DNA of 64,000 bases, taken from the NCBI GenBank assembly GCA_030035585.1, contig CM057474.1, forward strand, positions 1,916,501 through 1,980,500, given 5' to 3'. The translations under genes were made by a program, and so were the position numbers. The notes beneath the pieces were generated by a model. It was given only the letters and a program-made list of their open reading frames with translations, was not told where the DNA came from and did not search any database. This stretch comes from Dugong dugon. Taxonomy: Eukaryota; Chordata; Mammalia; Sirenia; Dugongidae. Numbering within the stretch: the stretch's first letter is position 1; the number at the start of each line of letters is the position of its first letter. Of the stretch, positions 35,661 through 45,916 are shown piece after piece.

Positions 35661-36230
35661 CCGTTTCAAAACTTTCTACATTCACAGTTCAGTGACATTG
35701 ACTACGCTCTTCCAACTGTGCTGTTATTCTCACTTAAGATGAAGGCTTACAGAACAAAATAGTTCTTCATTTAACAGTTACTACACATGTTGCCCTATGA
35801 CAATGGTTAACAATCTCACAGCACATCAAGAATATCCTTACTCCACCTTGTGTTCCCTATCACCAGGGGGCTTCCTTGTCCCCTTCTGTCTTCTGGACCT
35901 TGTCAGTGGACTATTGTACCTCTTTAGTCTCATTTGTTTATTTTATTTTATTTAAACACCATTTCAAAACTTTTTACTTACACATTTAAGTGATATTGAC
36001 TATGCTCTTCCAATTGTGCTGCCATTCTCTCCCAAGATGAAGGCTTACAGAACAAAACAGCCTCCCATTTAATAGTTACTACAAATGTTGCCCTATAGCA
36101 GTGGTCAACAATCTCACAATATATCGACAATGTCCTTATTCAATTTGTGTTCCTTATCATCAGTTTCCTACTCTCCCTCTGCCTTCTGGCCCTTGTCACT
36201 GGACTCCTGTACCTCGTTAGTCCCATTTAG
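35661..36230 (-). repeat. duplicated module in the L1 3' UTR
   Basis: The block 35661-35936 recurs at 35959-36230 (offset 298 bp) with many substitutions. Both contain AGATGAAGGCTTACAGAACA and ATGTTGCCCTAT. The young L1s at 17494-17949 and 31222-33496 have this block once. Between the copies lies an A/T-rich joint (TTTATTTTATTTTATTTAAA). Confidence 0.9.
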
Positions 36231-36958
36231 TTTTACTGGGCTGTCCACTCCCAGGCTTAACATCGAACCTCGAAGGTAACTTCACCTCTGAGCTGAAAGG
36301 GTGTCTGGGGGCCACACTCTTGAGGTTTCTCTAGTATTCTTTAGGCCAGTAAATCTGGTCTTCTTTTTTTTTTTTTTGGGGGGGGAGTTAAAATTATGCT
36401 CTACATCCTTCTCCAGCTCTGCCCAGAACCCTCTGTTGTGATCCTGGTCAGAGGAGTCATTGGTGGTAGCCGGGCACCATCCAGCTGTACTGGGCTCAGT
36501 CCGGTGGAGGCCTTGGTAGCTGTGGACCATTAGTCCTTCGGACTGATCTTTTCCTTGTATCCTGTTCTCTTCGTTCTCCCTTGTTCCCGAAGGAATGAGA
36601 TCAGTGGAGTATCTTAGATGGCCGCTCATAGGCTTTTAAGACCCCAGACACTACTCACCAAGGTAGAATGTAGAGCATTATCTTTATAAGTAGTGTCATG
36701 CCAATTGAGCTAGATGTTCCCCGAGATCATGGTCCCCAGAGCCCTCCGTCCTACAACTCAGTCCCTCGGGGGGTTTGGATGTGTCTATAGGGCCTCCATG
36801 ACCTTTCCTTGTGCATGTTGTGTTAGTTTCCCCTGTACTATCTCACCTCTCACCCAAGTTACCACTTACCTATTACCTATTTAGTATTCCCCGCCCCCCC
36901 CATCCCTGGTAACCAACAAGGATTGTTACATTTTGCATGTGAATTTTTTCATGGGTTT

Positions 36959-39900
36959 TTACAATAGAGGTCTCATACAATATTTGTCCTTTTGTGATTG
37001 ACTTATTTCACTCAGCATGATGTCCTCCAGTTTCATCCATGTTATGAGATGGTTCACCGATTCATTGTTGTTCTTTCTCGTTGCATAGTACTCCATTGTG
37101 TGTATGTACCATAGTTTGTGTATCCATTCATCTGTTGATGGACATCGAGGTTGTTTCTATAGTTTTGCTATTGTGAATAATGCTGCCATGAACATAGGTG
37201 TGCATATGTCTATTCGAGTGATGACTCTTATTTCTCTAGGATATATTCCTACGAGTGGGATTGCTGGATCAAATGGTATGTCTATTTTTAGCTTTCTGAG
37301 GAAACGCCATATCATTTTCCAAAATGGTTGTATCACTTTGCATTCCCACCAGCAGTGTATAAGAGTTCCCGTCTCCCCGCAGCCCCTCCAACATTTGTTA
37401 TTTCTAGTATTTTTGATTCATGCCAGTAATGCCGGGGTGAGATGGTATCTCATTGTGGTTTTAATTTGCATTTCTCTAATGGCTAGTGATCGTAAGCATT
37501 TCCTCATGTGTCTGTTCGCCATTTGAATGTCTTCCTTGGTGAAGTGTCTGTTCATTTCCTTTGCCCATTTTTTGATAGGATTGGTTGTCTTTTTGTTGTA
37601 GAGGTGTTGGATTTTCTTGTAGATTCTGGAGATTAGACCTTTGTCTGACTTGTACTGTCCAAAAATTTTTTCCCAGTCTGTAGGTTCTCTTTTAACTCTC
37701 TTGGTGAAATCTTTTGAAGAGTATAGATGTTTGATTTTTAGAAGATCCCAATTATCTAGTTTATCTGGTGGGTTTTTTGTGTTGATGCTTATGGTTTGTA
37801 TCCTGTTAATGCCATGTATTAAGGCCTGACGTGTTGGTCCTATTATTTCTTCTATGAATTTTATAGTTTGAGGCTTTATATTCAGGTCTTTGATCCATTT
37901 TGAAGTAGTTTTTGTATATGGTGTGAGGTATGGGTCCTGTTTCATTTTTCTACAAATGGATATCCAGTTTTGCCAGCAGCATTTGTTAAAAAGACTGTCT
38001 TTTCCCCATTTGATGTATTTTGGGCCCTTGTCAAAAATCAGGTGACCGTAGGTGGATGGATTTACATCTGAGTTCTCAATTCTGTTCCATTAGTCAATGT
38101 CTCTGTTGTTGTACCAGTACCAGGCTGTTTTGACTACTGTAGCTGTATAGTAGGTTCTCAAGTCAGGTAGTGTGAGTCCTCCAACTTTATTCTTCTTCTT
38201 CAGTAGTGCTTTACTTATTCAGGGTTTCTTCCCTTTCCATATAAAGTTAATAATTAGTTTTTCCATCTCTTTGAAGAATGTTGTTGGTATTTGTATCGGG
38301 ATTGCATTGTATTTGTAGATTGCTTTGGGTAGAATTGACATTTTCACAATGTTGAGTCTGCCTATCCATGAGCATGGTATGTTTTTCCACTTATGTAGAT
38401 CCCTTTGGATATCATGCAGCAGTGTTTTGTAGTTTTCTTTGTATAGGTCTTTTATATTCCTGGTCAGATTTATTCCTAAGTATTTTATCTTTTTAGGGGC
38501 TATTGAAAATGGTATTGATTTCCTGATCTCCTTTTCATCGTTCTCTTTACTGGTGTATAGGAATCCAACTGATTTTTGAATGTTTATCTTGTATCCTGCT
38601 ACTCTGCTGAATCTTTCTATTAGTTCCAGTAAATTTCTCGTGGAGTCTTTAGGGTTTTCTATGTATAGTATCATATCATCTGCAAACAGGGAGCGTTTAA
38701 CTTCTTCATTACCAATTTGGATGCCCTTTATTTCTTTCTCTTGCCTTACTGCTCTAGCTAGAACTTCCAGCACAATGTTAAATAGGAGTGGTGATAAAGG
38801 GCATCCTTGTCTTGTTCCTGTTTTCAAGGGGAATGTTTTCAGCCTCTCTCCATTAAGAATGATGTTGGCTGTTGGTTTTGCATAGATGCCCTTTATTATG
38901 TTGAGAAATTTCCCTTCTATACCTATTGTATTGAGAATTTTTATCAGGAATGGGTCAAATGCCTTTGTCAAATGCCTTTTCTGCATCAATTGAGATGATC
39001 ATGTGATTTTTTTCTTTCCTTTTATTTATGTGGTGGATTACGTTGATGGATTTTCTAATGTTAAACCATCCTTACATACCTGGTATGAATCCTACTTGGT
39101 CGTGGTGTATTATTTTTTTGATATGATACTGAATTCTCTTGGCTAGAATTTTGTTCAAAATTTTTGCATCTATATTCATGAGAGATATTGGTCTGTAATT
39201 TTCTTTTTTTGTGATGTCTTTGCCTGGTTTTGGTATCAGCGTTATGCTGGCTTCATAGAATGAATTTGGAAGTGTTGCTTCCTCTTCTATGCTCTGAAAT
39301 AACTTGAGTAGAACTGGTACGAGCTCTTCTGTGAATGTTTTGTAGAATTCTCCAGTGAAGCCATCTGGGCCAGGGCTTTTTTTGGTTGGGATTTTTTTAT
39401 TACCTTTTCAATCTCTTCTCTTATTATGGGTCTGTTCAGATTTTCAATATCACTTTGTTGTAGTTTGGGTAGGCCGTATGTTTCTAGAAATTTATCCATT
39501 TCCTCTAGGTTTTCAAATTTGTTGGAATATAGTTTTTCATAATATTCTGTTATAATCCTTTTTATTTCAGTTGGGTCTGTTGTAATGTCCCCCATTTCAT
39601 TTCTTATTTGGGTTATTTGTGCCCTCTGCTGTTTTTCTTTTGTCAGTCTGGCCAGTGGTTTGTCGATTTTGTTGATTCTTTCAAAGAACCAACTTTTGGT
39701 TTTGTTGATTCTTTCTATTGTTTTTCTGTTCTCTATTTCATTTATTTCTGCTCTGATCTTTACTATTTCCTTTCTTCCGGTGGTTGTAGGCTTTTTTTTG
39801 TTGTTCTCTTTCTATTTGTTTGAGTTCTGTAGTTAATGTTTTGATTTTGTCCCTTTATTCTTTTTTGATATGTGCATCTATTGCTATAAATTGTCCTCTG

Positions 39901-40784
39901 AGGACTGCCTTTGCTGTGTCCCAAAGGTTTTGGTATGATGTGTTTTCATTTTCATTTGATTCTAGGAATTTTTTAATTCCATCTCTGATTTCTTCTATTA
40001 CCCAATAATGTGTAAGCAGATTATTATTCAGTTTCCATGTGTTTGATTTTTTTTCCTTGCTCTTTCTAGTGTTAATTTCTACCTTGATGGCATTGTTGTC
40101 AGAGAAGATACTGTGAATTATCTCAGCATTTTGGATCTTGTTGAGGATTGCTCTGTGGCCTAAGATGTGGTCTATTCTGGAGAACGTTCCATGTGCATTG
40201 GAAAAGAATGTGTACTTTGCAGTGGTTGGATGGATTGTTCTATATATGTCTATGAGGTCCAGTTGGCTGATTGTGTCCTTTAGGTCTTCTGTATCTTTGC
40301 TGAGTTTCTTTTTAGTTGTTCTGTCCTTTACTGAGAGTGGTGTGTTGAAGTCTCCTACTATTATTGTGGAACTGTCAATTTCTCTTTTCAGTGCTGTTAG
40401 AGTTTTTTTTATGTATTTTGGAGCCCTGTCATTGGGTGCATAGATATTTATTATGGTTATGTCTTCATGATGGATCATCCCCTTAATCATTACATAGTGT
40501 CCTTCTTTGTCTTTTATGGTAGATTTTGTTTTAAAGTCTATTTTATCTGAGATTAGATTTGCCACTCCTGCTCTTTTTTGATAGTTGTTAACTTGATATA
40601 TTTTTTTACAACCTTTGATTTTTAATAAATTCACATCTTTGTTTCTAAGGTGTGTCTCTTGTAGACAGCAAATTGATGGATCCTGTTTTCTTATCCATTC
40701 TGCCACTCTCCGTCTCTTTATGGGTGCATTGAGTCCATTTACGTTCAGTGTAATTATTGATAGATGTGAGTTTGTCGCTGTCAT
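36959..40784 (-). pseudogene. L1 ORF2 (endonuclease, RT, C-terminal domain), broken
   Basis: ORF2p nicks DNA and reverse-transcribes L1 RNA. The conventional start M-T-A-T-N-S-H lies at 40784; an in-frame ATG lies 63 codons upstream (40973). Endonuclease: L-N-V-N-G-L-N, L-Q-E-T-H, G-D-F-N and R-I-D-H-I-L are intact, but the final S-D-H is S-D-N (codon 40095-40097), a lost catalytic histidine. The frame stops near 39855, restarts at 39595 (M-G-D-I-T-T-D-P), shifts again near 39370 and near 38967. RT 38219-38989 keeps F-A-D-D-M (38672-38686). The C-terminal domain is open at 37418-37945. It is inactive. Confidence 0.93.
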
Positions 40785-41216
40785 TTTGTAGTGCTTTTTT
40801 TTTGTGATGCTGACATTTTCTTTGTTCTTCTTACTCTCTTGTGCTGAGTTACTTTTGTTTGTGGATTTTGTGTTCATTTCTTTTGTTTTTGTAGGTTTTG
40901 TTTTTGTTGAGACTTTATGTTTTTCGTCTTTATTTTTATGAGTTGGTTTGTTAACTCTTTTTGTGGTTACCATGAATTTTACCCTTATCTTTATAATTTT
41001 GAAGCAGTCTACCGTTACTTGGTATCACCTTGCCTTCCTCTCCTTTAGAAGGTTCTATATCTATGCCGTTTGTTCCCTCTTTCATTGTTTTGATGTTGTT
41101 GTCATCCTTTGATTGATTTCTCTGATTCCCTGTTGTATATCTTTTGTTTTTGGAAAGTCCTCTGTAGTTCAGTTCCTAGAATGGTATCTGGTTCATGTGA
41201 ACCTGCGTCCTAGGTC

Positions 41217-42266
41217 CTAGGTCCTGCCTGAGGGCTGAAGCTGTTTGTCCTCAGATCGAAGAACTCCCTTTAATAATTCTTGTAAGTTTGGTTTGACTTT
41301 TGCATATTCCCTTAGTTTCTGTTTATCTGGAAATGAACTAATTTCACCATCAAATCTGCATGAGAGTTTTGCAGGATATATTATTCTTGGCTGACAATTT
41401 TTTTCTTTCAAGATTTTATGTATGTCATCCCATTGCCTTCTTGCCTGCATGGTTCCTGCTGAATAATCTGAGCTTAGTCTTATTGTTTCTCCTCTGTATG
41501 TGACTTCTTGTTTTTCATGAGCTGCTCTCAGGATTCTTTGTTTGTCTTTAGTTTTAGCGAGTGTGATTATGATATGTCTTGGTGATTTTCTTTTGGGGTC
41601 TCTTCTATATGGGGTTCGTTGAGCTTCTTGGACGGCCAGCTTTTCATTTATCATGATATTGGGAAAGTTTTCTGTCAGCAGTTCGTCAATGATCCTCTCT
41701 GTGTTTTCTGTTTTCTCCCCCTGTTCTGGTATGCCAATCACTCGTAAGTTTTTGCTTTTAATTGTGTCCCACATAACTCTCAGGGTCTCTTCATTTTTCT
41801 TTGTTCTTTTTTCTGAGTTTTCCTGAAACAGAGTTGTAGCCAAGTGTTTGTCTTCAGTTCCACTGATCCTGTCTTCCATGGTTTCAAATCTACTTCTCAG
41901 CCCTTCTATGACACCGTCCATTTCTGAAATCTTGTTGTTTATCTTTTGGATTTCTAATTGTTGTTTTTGTATAATTTCGAGTTGTGAATTTATTTTGGCA
42001 TTTTGTTCCTGCATCATCTTCCTGAATTCTTCCAATTTTTTGTCTGTATTTTCCATAAATTTGTCTATTTTTTCCTCATGTTTGTCAGCTTTTTGCCTCA
42101 GTTCTTGGAAAATTCCGAGTATTAGTGATTTGAGTTCCGTATCAGGTACTTCTAGTGCATTTTCTTCCACAGGAGAGTTATCTGGTGTTTTAATTTGGAC
42201 GCCTATTGGAGCCATCTTGTCTTGTTTTTGTAAATGTTTTGATATTGTTTGCTGTTTTTGGGGCAT
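41217..42266 (-). CDS. L1 ORF1p, uninterrupted RNA-binding protein
   Basis: A 349-residue open frame with the architecture of L1 ORF1p, the trimeric RNA-binding chaperone of the L1 particle. Residues about 45-135 are charged and heptad-like, the expected coiled coil (K-L-E-E-F-R-K-M-M). Residues 173-215 hold the RRM start (N-L-R-V-I-G-I-P-E). The C-terminal domain at about 260-320 has R-L-S-S-D-Y-S-A-G-T, P-R-I-I-Y-P-A-K-L-S, R-F-D-G-E and F-P-D-K-Q-K-L-R-E. Length fits the family. It is preceded by a 1.4-kb GC-rich leader. Its survival without stops suggests a fairly recent insertion. Whether it is expressed cannot be read from the sequence. Confidence 0.93.
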   Translation of the reverse strand: MPQKQQTISKHLQKQDKMAPIGVQIKTPDNSPVEENALEVPDTELKSLILGIFQELRQKADKHEEKIDKFMENTDKKLEEFRKMMQEQNAKINSQLEIIQKQQLEIQKINNKISEMDGVIEGLRSRFETMEDRISGTEDKHLATTLFQENSEKRTKKNEETLRVMWDTIKSKNLRVIGIPEQGEKTENTERIIDELLTENFPNIMINEKLAVQEAQRTPYRRDPKRKSPRHIIITLAKTKDKQRILRAAHEKQEVTYRGETIRLSSDYSAGTMQARRQWDDIHKILKEKNCQPRIIYPAKLSCRFDGEISSFPDKQKLREYAKVKPNLQELLKGVLRSEDKQLQPSGRT

Positions 42267-43711
42267 TCAGTAGATATTTCTCTCATTTATTGATTGTAGA
42301 TTTTTTTTGTTTTTTGTTTCATTTTTGTGGTACAGCTGGGCAGATCTAGCTGAGGAGGAGCCACTGGGACGGGTTGCTTGTGGCACTCACCGCAGCCACC
42401 AGGATGGTCGGTAGTCAGTGCTGGGCAGGTTCCAATAGGGCGTGCCTGCACCGCTTGGTGGTGTGATGTCTAGTGCACGGTGCAGGTAGGTAGGGTGCAG
42501 CGGGAAGATGGTTATGTGTGAAGCTAAGCTGGATATGGGAGAGAGGAGAGAGGAGGAGGAGCAAAAAGCATACAAACATAAAAGAATGCTAGGGGAGCTT
42601 GTCGTTGGAATGTACAGATGAGAGACTATGGGATGGAGGAAACCAGAAGGGGGAAGAGAAAGAAAAGGAAAGAATGACCAAATAAAAATCAGAAAAGTTA
42701 AAGAACTGCAAAGTTCCCAGGGATCCCACCGATGCAGCTATGAGGTCTGGGGGAGTTGGTCTCAATTTTCACAGCTCAGCCTGGCCAGAAGGTACAGAGG
42801 CATACATCGCCTGGTATTCAGGGATCAGAAAGAGAAGGAAGAGATAGAGAGACGTGAAATTAAGCAATGAAGAAAGACAAAAGGGAAAAAGAGGTAAAAG
42901 ATGACAAAACTAATCAAAAAAGGAAGAAAAATAAAATTGGAAAAAAAAAAAAAAAGGGCAACACCAGCATTCAGTGCCCACAAATGGGACCCAGAGAGCC
43001 CCCACTCAGGGGCGCGAATTCCAAGAAGCCGGTAGTCTCGGGGTTAAGAGACCGCGGCCACGGGAAGCAGAAGGGCCAATGAACAAAGGCCCCGGGATCC
43101 CACCCGCGCAGGAGCCCAGACCTGGAAACAGCCACACGCCCGAACGCAGCCCTACAGCCCCACAGGAGAGAGCAGAGACGGCACTCGGAATCAGGCACCC
43201 AGGCAAAAGGAGGGGGAGGCGGCAGAAAAAGATTCGCTAGCTGCCAGCAAACGGCTCCCAGAAAGCCGCCAGCCCGGGCGCGCGGAATCCAAGCACCGGC
43301 GCCCCCCCAGCCCAGGGACCCTGGCCAGGAAAGCAGGGGATCCCCAGCTGAGGCGGAGAGGGGTGGGTGGTGGGAGAGCGCGCACCGCAGTTTACCGGTC
43401 GTTCTGTCTCCGACCAGATGCTCTGCAAGGCTGCTCTCCCGTTCGCTGGTCTCCTATAGGAATCCAAGATGGTGGATCCGCGCTGCGTTAGCTGGTAAGG
43501 AATCTCTGCCTGAGTCTCTCCTCGCTCTCCGTTCTCTTTTAGTATTCTCACTCCGTTTGGTGTTTGGCTGAGTTCTTTATCTCTTCATTTGGTGTTCTAG
43601 GGTTTCAGGATTGTTGATTCTCTGTTAGGCTTAGTTTTTCGGATCTTTGCTGTGGAGGGATGGCGTGGTGTTTCTGCCTAGAGTGCCATCTTGCCCCCTA
43701 GTTCAGAACAC
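42267..43711 (-). promoter_or_regulatory. L1 5' UTR / internal promoter region with two modules
   Basis: This leader precedes ORF1. The half nearest the 5' end (42960-43711) is GC- and CpG-rich; the half nearest ORF1 is purine- or pyrimidine-rich depending on strand. Two related modules face the same way, each with a 'cttggaattc/cttggattcc' core: 43284-43295 and 43016-43029, 268 bp apart. The first 250 bp match the L1 start at 63231. Internal promoters in L1 5' UTRs are established; activity here is inference. Confidence 0.8.
43685..43693 (-). promoter_or_regulatory. YY1-like motif at L1 5' end
   Basis: On the L1 strand the text reads GGGGGCAAGATGGC within the first 30 bp. CAAGATGGC is the core bound by YY1 in human L1, where it sets the transcription start. 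The second L1 has a mutated form (GGCAAAATGAC near 63240). Confidence 0.55.
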
Positions 43712-43725
43712 TTAAGCTATCTTTT

Positions 43726-44694
43726 ATAAATAAAATATTTTCAGTAGTGCGAAGGTTAAGCTCAGTGACGAGGGCAAAGACATTGGAGAAATAAAGACTA
43801 GATAGGAATGGAGAGTAAAGTAGAATTATTAAATGGAGAGTAAAGTAGAGTTATTCAATGGCATTGAATTTGATCTTGAAAATATTGAGAATGAAATACC
43901 AATGGCACATCTTGAAGGGAAGGCTGGAAATAGAGATTTTATAATCCTAAAGATAGAAATAACACCTGAAGTCAGTGAGCAGATAAAACCCAATCAAACA
44001 AACAACAACAACAAAAATATAAAGGAAACAGTGAAGGTAAATGATGGAGAAGAGTCATTCAAGCAGAAGGCACTGGAAGAATGGTTAGAGAAATAGATTA
44101 GAAGAGTATTATTATGGAAAACTGTTCCAGGAGAAACTTTCCAATAAAGGAGTCTACAACGTCAATAAGAGCAAATGCTGACTGGAATAATTTCTGTTGG
44201 ATTTTGGAAATGTCAAGTAACTAATGAGCCTAGAATAGCTGATGTGCAATGAATATTCCTCGGAATCAAATTGAATTATCAATAAACTCTTAAAAGGGAA
44301 TACATATTTTAACTTAGTGACTGACTATATCAAATCTGTACCTTTCATGTTTTTCTCAGGGGATTTTGTGATGATTTCTTCAAAGCTAGGGAGACAGGGA
44401 GACATGATAAATATGACTAAATAAGACATTTTAAATTGTTTTCTATAAAACAATAACTATTTACCATATAAATCCTGTAGTTACTATCCGAACAGCAAAT
44501 AACCTCCAAATGTGCTCATCTTTTTTCTGGCATTTAATGAAACTCAGAATAAATGTAAAAAATTGCTAGCTTATTTGGTACCCTTGACAGTAAGACTCAA
44601 AACTTCGCCTTAGGGGATAAAATGAAGGAATACAGCATTTCAAGTATAAAAGCAATCTAGATATACATGTATTTCAGGTGCTTATGGTACATTT
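43726..44694. other. unassigned sequence with an 87-codon frame
   Basis: A plus frame at 43833-44096 is rich in E, K and N and has no domain I recognise. Its first codon lies in the second unit of a 25-bp tandem duplication. The length and composition could arise in A-rich DNA by chance. Confidence 0.3.
43808..43857. repeat. 25-bp tandem duplication
   Basis: ATGGAGAGTAAAGTAGAATT and its continuation (43808-43832) repeat at 43833-43857 with two differences. Confidence 0.9.
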
Positions 44695-44900
44695 AAGGAG
44701 CCCAGGTGGCAAAATGGTTAAGCACTTCACTGTTAACTGATAGGTTGTTGGCTCCAATCCACACAGAGGCTCCATGGGAGAGACATGGAGATCTGGTTCG
44801 GTAAAGATTTCAGCCTAGGAAAGCCTACCTGCAGTTCTACTCTGTCACATTGGGTCATTATGAGTCGGAATCGACTCTACAGCACTTAACAAACAACAAA
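44695..44900 (+). mobile_element. AfroSINE, long form with RTE-like tail
   Basis: Head AAGGAGCCCAGGTGGCAAAA, box B-like TTGGCTCCAATCC, and a body with AAAGATTTCAGCCTAGG. The end, GACTCTACAGCACTTAACAA then ACAACAAA, is the tail shared with RTE. Confidence 0.88.
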
Positions 44901-44943
44901 TGGTATATTTTGTACAACAGTGATAAACTAGTTTGCTGTATCG

Positions 44944-45282
44944 CAGGGGCCTATCAAGCGTAGGGCACCAGCTTTGGGCACGTGGCGCCACTGAACAGTT
45001 TCTATTACTCGGTATGGCCCAGCGTACTTCCTCAAGCATGGTAATGAGTTAATTAAAAGATTAACGAGCTTTACTTGCATTTTTGAGCTGATATTATGGT
45101 AAAGTTATCTAAATGAGGCGTGTCAAATGTTTGGACAGGGCGCAATTTCAGTGTTTGCCCTAGGCGCCATTTTCCCTAAATAAGCCGCTGACCATACCGG
45201 GTTAATAGAACTGCTCAGTGGCGCTGCTCAGTCAGGCCAGCGCAGTACCTGCCATATCTGCCATACCCTAGTTAGGCCTCTG
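44944..45282. mobile_element. hAT-Tip100-like foldback element
   Basis: The left end is CAGGGGCCTATCAAGCGTAG and the right end, read in reverse, CAGAGGCCTAACTAGGGTAT. Inner parts of the two arms also match (GCGCCACTGAACAGTTTCTA against GCGCCACTGAGCAGTTCTAT). The element is 339 bp with long inverted arms and a short middle. The CAGGGGC start and the GGGCGCAATTTCAGTGTTTG block fit hAT-Tip100-type nonautonomous elements. The 8-bp target copies (about GCTGTATC and ACTACATC) are decayed. Confidence 0.65.
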
Positions 45283-45722
45283 ACTACATCCATGTATCTG
45301 ATAATATCTCTGAAATACAGTATTTTAATTATGGTTAATTTTATGCTATTTATCACTTTTAAAATTTAGGAAGTTTTAAAAAAATACTGTAGGATTTGAT
45401 CCTAAATGTCCCGAATGGATATACCCATCTTGCTACAATAGATTCCTTTTCAAAGAATGTATCATATTTTTAAGGACATTCCAGAAAGAAAAAAAAAAAA
45501 TTGGCCATTAAAAGACAGATCCATCTGGAATCATTGATGTATATGAATATATATATATGTCATCGTTCACATCAGAATATTAAAATACTTCTCTATGCTG
45601 AGTAGAGCTTGTGTTCTGATTTTTTCTATTCTCTTTTATTGTTCTTAAAACACATACATTCTAGGCATCTTTAAAGGAGAAAACAGTGTTAAGAGGAACA
45701 ATTATTTAAACTTATTGAAATA
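45283..45722. other. unassigned AT-rich sequence
   Basis: No gene is recognised. There is an A run at 45489-45500 and a short TA tract near 45548. Confidence 0.4.
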
Positions 45723-45916
45723 CCAAACCCACTGCTGTCAAGTTGATTCCAACTCACAGTATAGGACAGAGCAGAACTGCCCCATAGGGTTTCCAAGGGT
45801 GTAATCTCTATAAAAGCAGCCCACCACATCTTTCTCCTGCAGAGCGGCTAGTGGGTTCCATCTGCCCACCTTTCAGTCAGCAGCAGAGCACTTTAACCTC
45901 TGCACCACCAGGGCTC
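45723..45916 (-). mobile_element. AfroSINE, long form
   Basis: Reverse orientation with tail CCCACTGCTGTCAAGTTGAT, the long-form block CCACATCTTTCTCCTGCAG, and head CTGCACCACCAGGGCTC. It is complete. Confidence 0.9.

Larger units (their letters stand above)
35484..43711 (-). mobile_element. near full-length L1 with target-site duplication
   Basis: An 8.2-kb L1 on the minus strand, flanked by a 14-bp duplication TTAAGCTATCTTTT (35470-35483 and 43712-43725). Order in L1 sense: 5' UTR 43711-42267, ORF1 42266-41217, spacer, ORF2 40784-36959, and 3' UTR down to a poly-A (poly-T on the plus strand) at 35484. Read in the L1 sense, the nick site is TTTAT/AAAAGATAGC, close to the L1 endonuclease preference. 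ORF1 is open; ORF2 is broken at several points. Its A-rich 3' UTR holds a doubled module. Confidence 0.95.

Noticed and set aside
37098..37526. A 142-codon open frame on the plus strand
   Set aside because: It lies opposite the L1 ORF2 C-terminal region, and its counterpart recurs opposite ORF2 at 31738-32160. It is a shadow of L1 coding sequence.
41848..42273. A 141-codon plus-strand frame rich in S, I, F and C
   Set aside because: It is the antisense of L1 ORF1, and its composition follows from that.
43006..43551. Several frames in the GC-rich part of the L1 5' UTR, both strands
   Set aside because: They overlap one another and match no known ORF0-type protein by eye. They are explained by low stop density in GC-rich DNA.
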